This document shows, piece by piece, positions 58,773-64,000 of a stretch of DNA of 64,000 nt; position 1 is the stretch's first letter, and each line of letters opens with the position of its first letter. Under the pieces are notes generated by a model that did no database searches, was not told the DNA's origin, and saw nothing but the letters and a program-made list of their open reading frames with translations. The DNA is from an uncultured bacterium (GTDB lineage: Bacteria > Actinomycetota > Coriobacteriia > Coriobacteriales > Coriobacteriaceae). A program made the translations under genes and the position numbers. Location of the stretch: contig CAJMOF010000002.1 of the NCBI GenBank assembly GCA_905215065.1, positions 1-64,000 of the forward strand. Reading direction: 5' to 3'.

Positions 58773-59798
58773 CTACTCCTGAACGGTTTCTTGGCAGACG
58801 ACCTCGCGGATGGCGCGGATGCGGCGCATGGTGTCGTCGAACTGGTCGGGGGTGAGGGCCTGAGCGCCGTCGGACCAAGCATGGCTCGGGTCGTCGTGGA
58901 CCTCGATCTCCAGACCGTTGGCGCCGCAGGCGGTCGCCGCGAGCGCCATAGGCTCAACGTAGCGGGTGTAGCCGGTGGCGTGGCTGGGGTCGGCAACGAC
59001 GGGCAGGTGCGACAGGTGGTGGAGCACCGGCACGGCGTTGAGGTCGAAGGTGTTGCGGGTGCGGGTCTCGAAGGTGCGGATACCGCGCTCACACAGGATG
59101 ACGTTGTCGTTGCCCTCGCTCATGATGTACTCGGCAGCCATGAGCAGCTCGTCGACGGTGCCGGACATGCCGCGCTTGAGCAGAACCGGGGTCTGCGTCT
59201 TGCCGACCTCCTTGAGCAGGGGGAAATTCTGGGCGTTGCGAGCGCCAATCTGCATGACGTCAATCTTCTTGTCGAGGAAGACCTGCACGTCGCGCGGGTC
59301 CATGATCTCGGTGACGATCGGCATGTCGAGCTCGGCGGATGCCTCGCACAGCAGGTCCAGACCGGCGGGGCCCATGCCCTGGTAGGCGTACGGGGAGGTG
59401 CGGGGCTTGTAGGCGCCGCCGCGCAGCATCGTGGCGCCGGCTGCCTTCACGCGGCGGGCGATGCGGATGAGGTTCTCGCCCTCGACGGAGCACGGGCCGG
59501 CGATGACCTGGAACTGGTCGCCGCCTACATGTACGCCGTGGCCGCAGTCGATGACGGAGTCCTCGGGGTGGAACTTGCGGTTGGCGCGCTTGAACGGCTC
59601 GGAGACGCGCTGCACGCGCTCGACGACGTCCATGGACTCGAGCAGGAATGGGTCGATCTTGGTCGTATCGCCCACCAGGCCGATGATCGTCTCGTTCTCG
59701 CCGCGCGAGACGTCGGTCTTCAGGCCCTTTTTCTCAATCCAGCTGACGATATGGCTGACGGCCTCGTCGCTGGCGCTCTGCTTTAAAATTGCAATCAT
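58773..59798 (-). CDS. aroF: DAHP synthase, type I-beta with N-terminal regulatory domain
   Basis: The 341-aa protein starts at the ATG at 59798 (GAGAGGC upstream). Residues 1-70 form a small ferredoxin-like regulatory domain (MIAILKQSASDEAV start). The aldolase core begins at QVIAGPCSVEGE near 102; GGAYKPRTSPYAYQGMG near 134, LLKRGMSGTVDELL and VVADPSHATGYTRYV complete it. This layout is that of Thermotoga-type enzymes inhibited by aromatic amino acids through the N-domain. It is first gene of the operon, so its promoter lies in 59799-59950. Confidence 0.96.
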   Translation of the reverse strand: MIAILKQSASDEAVSHIVSWIEKKGLKTDVSRGENETIIGLVGDTTKIDPFLLESMDVVERVQRVSEPFKRANRKFHPEDSVIDCGHGVHVGGDQFQVIAGPCSVEGENLIRIARRVKAAGATMLRGGAYKPRTSPYAYQGMGPAGLDLLCEASAELDMPIVTEIMDPRDVQVFLDKKIDVMQIGARNAQNFPLLKEVGKTQTPVLLKRGMSGTVDELLMAAEYIMSEGNDNVILCERGIRTFETRTRNTFDLNAVPVLHHLSHLPVVADPSHATGYTRYVEPMALAATACGANGLEIEVHDDPSHAWSDGAQALTPDQFDDTMRRIRAIREVVCQETVQE

Positions 59799-59961
59799 GG
59801 TGTGCCTCTCACCTCGATGGATAACCCTTGCAAAACCGGCCCGCATCGCGAGCCGTGTATATATGGTGCATGAGAGTTTATACTATCTGATTCGCTTTTG
59901 CCTTCTAAAGTGAGCCGTTGCGCCGCGTCTTCCCCGGAATTGCAAAGCTTTTTCTTTTATT

Positions 59962-59991
59962 TTGATAGCCCGTGGTGCACTTGGGTATAAT
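59962..59991 (+). promoter_or_regulatory. Promoter of tRNA-Arg(CCG)
   Basis: TTGATA (59962-59967) and a consensus TATAAT (59986-59991) are 18 bp apart. The tRNA begins 11 bp after the -10 box. Confidence 0.85.
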
Positions 59992-60002
59992 GCCAAACGT
60001 TG

Positions 60003-60079
60003 GCCCTATTAGCTCAGGGGATTAGAGCGTCTGCCTCCGGAGCAGAAGGCCGTTGGTTCGAATCCAACATGGGGCACCA
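60003..60079 (+). tRNA. tRNA-Arg(CCG)
   Basis: GCCCTAT (60003-60009) pairs with ATGGGGC (60069-60075). Anticodon stem TCTGC/GCAGA encloses CTCCGGA, giving CCG (Arg, CGG codon). The T-arm has GGTTCGAATCC, and CCA is encoded at 60077-60079. Confidence 0.95.
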
Positions 60080-60090
60080 TCGAACGTGAG

Positions 60091-60125
60091 ACCGTCCGAA
60101 CCTCGCATGGTCCGGGCGGTTTTTC
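60091..60125 (+). terminator. Terminator after tRNA-Arg(CCG)
   Basis: ACCGTCCG (60091-60098) pairs with CGGGCGGT (60113-60120, one G-T), followed by TTTTT. Confidence 0.85.
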
Positions 60126-60155
60126 TTATACCGACGCGACGTGATGGGACGTGGT

Positions 60156-62873
60156 ATGGCAGCAACGGATATCGAGCGCGGACTCTCGACCGCCGAGGTC
60201 GAGGAGCGCATCGCCGCCGGTAAGATCAACCGCAACATGGAGCTCAAGACCAAGTCGGTCAAAGAGCTCATCATCGAGAACCTCTGCACGCTGTTCAATT
60301 TGATCAACGTGATTTTGGCGTTCCTAGTCATTTTGACCGGTTCGTTTAAGAATCTGACGTTCCTGTTCGTAGTGTTCCTCAATACTGCTATTGGCGTCAT
60401 CCAGTCCATGCGTTCCAAGAAGATGGTCGATAAGCTCACGCTGCTGACCTCCAAGAAGGCCATTGCGGTGCGCGACGGCGCCGAGGTGGAGCTCGACCTG
60501 GACCAGATCGTGCTCGACGATATCATCCGCCTGGGGCGCGGCGACCAGATTCCCGCTGACGCCGTGGTGGTTTCGGGCGAGGCGCTCGTGAACGAGAGCC
60601 TGCTGACGGGTGAGAGCGACCTCATTAAGAAACAGCCCGGTTCCGAGCTCATGAGCGGCAGCTTTATCGACTCGGGCTTGCTGCGCGCCCGCGTGATCCA
60701 TGTCGGCGCCGACAACTACGTGGCCAAAATTAATAACGAGGCGAAGTACGTCAAAAAGGTCAATTCCGAGATCATGAACGCGCTTAACGCCATCGTGCGC
60801 TTTGCGAGCATCATCATGATCCCGCTCGGTTTGGCGTTGTTTGCCTCGAGTGTGAGCGAGCTGTGGGATGCCGCGGGAACCCCGGGCGATAGCGCGCTTT
60901 CGTGGTGCTTCTCCGAGCTGTTGGCTGGTCATGTGCCTTCGTCGGCGCTGCTGTCCACGGTGGGCGCCCTGCTGGGCATGATCCCGCAAGGCCTGGTGCT
61001 GCTGACCTCGTCGGTGCTCGCCATCGCCACGGTGCGCCTGGCCCGCCGCAAGGTGCTGGCGCAGCAGCTTTACTGCATCGAGACGCTCGCTCGCGTCGAC
61101 GTGCTGTGCCTGGACAAGACGGGCACCATCACGTCGGGCCGCATGGAGGTCGAGGGTACCTATCCGCTACCGGTCGAGGGTATGGGTGTGGGGGAGAGCG
61201 ACGCCGCCGTTCCCGTCGATACCACGGTGCTCGATTTTGCGCTGGCTAACGTGGCGCGTGCGACCTCGGCCGATGCCAACGAGACCTGCCAGGCGCTGCT
61301 CAACTATTACGCCGATCGCCCGGTCGAGGTGTCTGAGCCGCTGTCGGTCATTCCGTTCTCGTCCTCCAAAAAGTGGAGTGGTGCCTCGTTTGCGCAGGGC
61401 TCCTATGTGATGGGTGCGGCGCAGTTTGTGCTCTCTGATCGTGCGTTTGCCCAGGTCGAGAACCGTGTCGCCGAGCTTGCCGATACCTGCCGCGTGCTCG
61501 TGGTGGCGCGCGTGGACGGCTTTACGCCCGATGGCGATATGGTGGGCGAGGCCGAGCCCGTGGGCTTTGTGACCATCCGCGACGAGATTCGTACCTCGGC
61601 GGCCGAGACCATCGGCTACTTTAACGAGCAGGGCGTGACCCTTAACGTGATCAGTGGCGACGACCCGCGTACGGTGTCGTCGATCGCGCGCGTGGTGGGC
61701 GTGCCGGGGGCGGACGCTTATGTGGACGCCACGACGCTCGATACGCCGGCCAAGCTCGATGCCGCAGTGGACCGCTACCATGTTTTTGGTCGTGTGACCC
61801 CGCAGCAGAAGCGCGAGCTCGTGCAGGCACTCAAGCGCCGCGAGCACACCGTGGCCATGACGGGCGACGGCGTCAACGACGTGCTGGCGCTCAAGGAGGC
61901 TGACTGCTCCGTCGCCATGGCGGCTGGCTCCGACGCCGCGCGTAACGTGGCCGAGATCGTACTCGTCGACAACGACTTTGCCTCGATGCCCGCCGTGGTG
62001 GCCGAGGGCCGTCGCTCCATCAACAACCTGCAGCGCTCCGCGGCGCTGTTCCTGACCAAAACGCTGTTCTCGATGGGCTTGGCGGCGCTGTGCATCGCGC
62101 TGCCGCCGTACCCCTTCGAGCCCATCCAGATGACGCTCATTAACTTCTTCTGTATTGGCGCGCCGGGCTTTGTGTTGGGCCTGGAGCCCAACAATGCTCG
62201 CGTGAAGGGATCGTTCCTGACGAACGTGCTCAAGCGGGCACTGCCGGCGTCGATTGCGGTCATTTTGGCTGCAGCGCTCGATATCTTTGTGGCGCGGGTG
62301 TTTGGCTTTAGCCAGCTCACGCTGTCTACGATGTGCCTACTTACGTCGTGCGCTGCGAGTGTCAGCCTGATCTGGCGTATCTCGCAGCCCCTCACGCCCT
62401 TACGCGTGGCGCTCTTTGTGTTTGTAGTTGCCGGCATCCTGACGGGCGTTATCGGATTCCCGAAGCTGCTGTCTATTGCCAACCTGTCGATGGGCCAGAT
62501 GGTTATCTTGGCTGTCATCGTGGTCATCACCTGCTCGGTGTTCTTTAAGCTCGCCACAATGATGGATTCGCTCAAGCCGCGTCGTCGTCATGCCGCAACT
62601 GGTTTTGGCCGCGGTGTGCGCGTCCGCTTGGGTCGCGGTGGCGGCAAGGTGAGCTCGACGGGTTCGACGGCCGAGCGTTTTGCCAAGCGCGTCGCCGCCG
62701 ACATGGCACAGCGCCGCGAAGCTCGCACCGTTCGTGAGGCCGAGGCCCGCGCACTCGAGGGCGTGGCCCAGGCCCAGCCCAAGAAAAAGAAGAGTACCGG
62801 AGTCAAGCGCTCCCGCGTGACCAAATCGGCCCAGGGCATTAAGGTCTCGATGCCAAGCAAAAAGAAGAAGTAA
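60156..62873 (+). CDS. Cation-translocating P-type ATPase (CtpE-like)
   Basis: In this protein of about 905 aa the start at ATG 60156 is favoured (GGGACG upstream); GTG 60141 and ATG 60144 are alternatives. The actuator motif is LLTGESDLIKKQ near 155. The phosphorylated aspartate is D320 in CLDKTGTITSG, and the hinge motif is AMTGDGVNDVLALKEADCSVAMAAGSDAA near 568 (landmark TGDGVNDVLALKEAD). About ten membrane spans are present. No CPC metal motif is seen, so it is not a heavy-metal pump; it resembles the calcium/cation CtpE-like group of actinobacteria. The last about 95 residues are an unusual Arg/Lys/Ala-rich cytoplasmic tail ending in KKKK. Confidence 0.9.
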   Translation: MAATDIERGLSTAEVEERIAAGKINRNMELKTKSVKELIIENLCTLFNLINVILAFLVILTGSFKNLTFLFVVFLNTAIGVIQSMRSKKMVDKLTLLTSKKAIAVRDGAEVELDLDQIVLDDIIRLGRGDQIPADAVVVSGEALVNESLLTGESDLIKKQPGSELMSGSFIDSGLLRARVIHVGADNYVAKINNEAKYVKKVNSEIMNALNAIVRFASIIMIPLGLALFASSVSELWDAAGTPGDSALSWCFSELLAGHVPSSALLSTVGALLGMIPQGLVLLTSSVLAIATVRLARRKVLAQQLYCIETLARVDVLCLDKTGTITSGRMEVEGTYPLPVEGMGVGESDAAVPVDTTVLDFALANVARATSADANETCQALLNYYADRPVEVSEPLSVIPFSSSKKWSGASFAQGSYVMGAAQFVLSDRAFAQVENRVAELADTCRVLVVARVDGFTPDGDMVGEAEPVGFVTIRDEIRTSAAETIGYFNEQGVTLNVISGDDPRTVSSIARVVGVPGADAYVDATTLDTPAKLDAAVDRYHVFGRVTPQQKRELVQALKRREHTVAMTGDGVNDVLALKEADCSVAMAAGSDAARNVAEIVLVDNDFASMPAVVAEGRRSINNLQRSAALFLTKTLFSMGLAALCIALPPYPFEPIQMTLINFFCIGAPGFVLGLEPNNARVKGSFLTNVLKRALPASIAVILAAALDIFVARVFGFSQLTLSTMCLLTSCAASVSLIWRISQPLTPLRVALFVFVVAGILTGVIGFPKLLSIANLSMGQMVILAVIVVITCSVFFKLATMMDSLKPRRRHAATGFGRGVRVRLGRGGGKVSSTGSTAERFAKRVAADMAQRREARTVREAEARALEGVAQAQPKKKKSTGVKRSRVTKSAQGIKVSMPSKKKK

Positions 62874-62976
62874 CTACGCGCCCTGGCGATGTTGAATTGG
62901 TGCCTTGCTCCTGTGGGGCCGTGGCGATGTTATGCTCTAACCTCGATTGTTTGAATTGCTTCGAAAAGAGGATGCC

Positions 62977-64000
62977 GTGATCTGTCCGCATTGCCTTAAG
63001 ACCATCGAGGACGGCGCCTCGTTCTGCCCCTACTGCAACGCCTATGTGGGTCCGGGCGATGGTCCGGAGCACACCGAGTTCGTGTTCTGTGAGGGCTGCG
63101 GTGCCCGTCTTTCTCCGCATGATCGTACGTGCCCCAAATGCGGACGCCCCGCTCCGGGTATCCTCTCCGAGGACGCGGCAGCATCCGACCTGGCAGCGGG
63201 CCGCACGGCGGGCTTTCCGCGCCTAACGCAAGAGCAGATCGATACCGAGGTGCCGCATGCGCCGGCCTCTGCCGCTGCGGTGCTTTCAGACGCCGCCGAC
63301 CCCAATGAGACCTGCGTGCTGCCGGCTTTCGATAAGGATTTCGGTATCCCCAAGGTCGATATTCCCATGCCCGTTTCCCTGCATGACGATGCTCAAAAAC
63401 CCAAGCGCAAGGTGCACCCCGACGAGGACGCCTATCACAAGCACAAGCGTCATATTCCCAAGCCGCTTATCGTCATCGCGGTCCTTGCCGTCGTTTGCGG
63501 CGGTGCCTATTGGTTCGTGACGACCGATCCCATGGGTGTTATGCCCGGCTTCTACGACCAGTTTGGCCAAGCTGCACAAACCACCTTCCCCACGCGCCAA
63601 AAGGGCGAGGCGACTGAGGACGATACCAAGCAGGACGATTCTGCCGAGGTGGTCCAGGAAGAAACCGTGCTCACCGATGATCAGCTCTATACCAGGCTCG
63701 ACGGTCTGTATCAGACCATCGTGTCCTACGCTGACGAAGACCAGATCGGCGAGGTCATCGATTCCTTTAACAACGGCTATCTCCGAACGCCGCTGTCCAC
63801 CCGTCAGGAGCTGTCGCAGAGTGCCTACGCCCTGCGTGACCAGATAAAACAGACGCAAGATGAGCTTAACAACCTGAAAGTACAGGACGATACGGTCTAT
63901 GCGGATGACATCGCCCACTTAAAGCAGCTTGCCGAGTGGATGTATGAGCGCGTCGACGTGATCTGCCAGAGCTGGGACATCTCGCTGGCCATTCCCGATG
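62977..64000 (+). CDS. Zinc-ribbon single-pass membrane protein, 3'-truncated by window edge
   Basis: The frame opens at GTG 62977 (GAAAAGAGG upstream) and is still open at 64000, giving 341 codons. The N-terminus has two zinc ribbons: CPHC..CPYC (residues 3-6 and 17-20) and CEGC..CPKC (about 38-41 and 52-55). A low-complexity acidic region follows, then a Lys/His-rich KHKRHIPKP ahead of a membrane span (LIVIAVLAVVCGGAYWFV, about 169-186). The outside portion carries many Gln/Glu/Asp residues and helical repeats. Two-ribbon plus one-span proteins are common in Coriobacteriia and their function is unknown. The second half of the outer domain is not in the window. Confidence 0.8.
   Translation, partial: MICPHCLKTIEDGASFCPYCNAYVGPGDGPEHTEFVFCEGCGARLSPHDRTCPKCGRPAPGILSEDAAASDLAAGRTAGFPRLTQEQIDTEVPHAPASAAAVLSDAADPNETCVLPAFDKDFGIPKVDIPMPVSLHDDAQKPKRKVHPDEDAYHKHKRHIPKPLIVIAVLAVVCGGAYWFVTTDPMGVMPGFYDQFGQAAQTTFPTRQKGEATEDDTKQDDSAEVVQEETVLTDDQLYTRLDGLYQTIVSYADEDQIGEVIDSFNNGYLRTPLSTRQELSQSAYALRDQIKQTQDELNNLKVQDDTVYADDIAHLKQLAEWMYERVDVICQSWDISLAIPD

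Noticed and set aside
59799..59960. T-box or attenuator ahead of the aromatic operon
   Set aside because: No T-box-like conserved bulge, leader peptide rich in Phe/Tyr, or terminator hairpin is visible by eye.
1..64000. CRISPR array or prophage
   Set aside because: No regularly spaced repeats, cas genes, or phage structural, lysis or integrase genes were seen.

Overview
The window looks like a chromosomal segment of a high-GC Gram-positive, most likely a gut Coriobacteriia of the Collinsella type. This is inferred from the strong G/C-ending codons of the housekeeping genes, the SUF operon divergent from an Rrf2 regulator, sortase-anchored and multi-modular wall proteins, fused rhamnose-pathway and shikimate-pathway enzymes, and frequent GTG/TTG starts. 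No rRNA or species marker is present, so the genus is a judgement.

Layout. 1-0.43 kb: two tRNA-Lys(CUU) genes (the first cut by the window edge) and a downstream duplicated segment carrying a tRNA 3' fragment. 0.4-5 kb: dinD-like gene, a flavoprotein of the fumarate reductase/aspartate oxidase family, and a two-gene unit of a NifU-like scaffold and a GGGtGRT protein. 5.4-6.2 kb: a REP-associated tyrosine transposase (RAYT). 6.3-12.2 kb: sufCBDSU transcribed leftward and divergent from an IscR/Rrf2-like regulator. 12.2-12.9 kb: MNT/HEPN toxin-antitoxin pair. 13-16.8 kb: a sortase-anchored lysozyme-like surface protein and an AAA-ATPase-like protein with a decayed C-terminal nuclease domain.

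16.8-51.3 kb is a large cell-surface glycan region. It holds about ten glycosyltransferases (GT2, GT8 and DUF4422 types), an O-acyltransferase, multi-spanning GT-C-like proteins, a Wzx flippase, a modular amidase/glucosaminidase, a complete dTDP-L-rhamnose pathway (rfbA, rfbB, fused rfbC-rfbD), a Wzm/Wzt-type ABC exporter, LicD plus a fused wHTH-LicC-LicA protein (phosphocholine activation and transfer), and UDP-galactopyranose mutase. Much of it is AT-rich (about 23.4-33.2 and 36.7-46 kb) and interrupted by the very GC-rich rfb block, the usual look of an exchangeable polysaccharide locus built around conserved sugar-nucleotide genes. A SatD/DUF3307 pair and an FRG-domain gene sit inside it.

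51.3-59.8 kb is one leftward operon encoding the common aromatic pathway plus the phenylalanine and tyrosine branches: aroF, tyrA, aroB, aroA, aroC, pheA, aroE-aroK fusion, aroQ. 60-64 kb: tRNA-Arg(CCG) with a clear promoter, a P-type cation ATPase, and a zinc-ribbon membrane protein running off the right edge.

A family of about 29-bp palindromic repeats with a conserved TTTGGGAC head is scattered between genes (6256, an inverted pair at 11641 and 11685, 51301, and a diverged relative at 51837). I propose it as the substrate of the RAYT gene, whose 3' end lies 55 bp from one copy.
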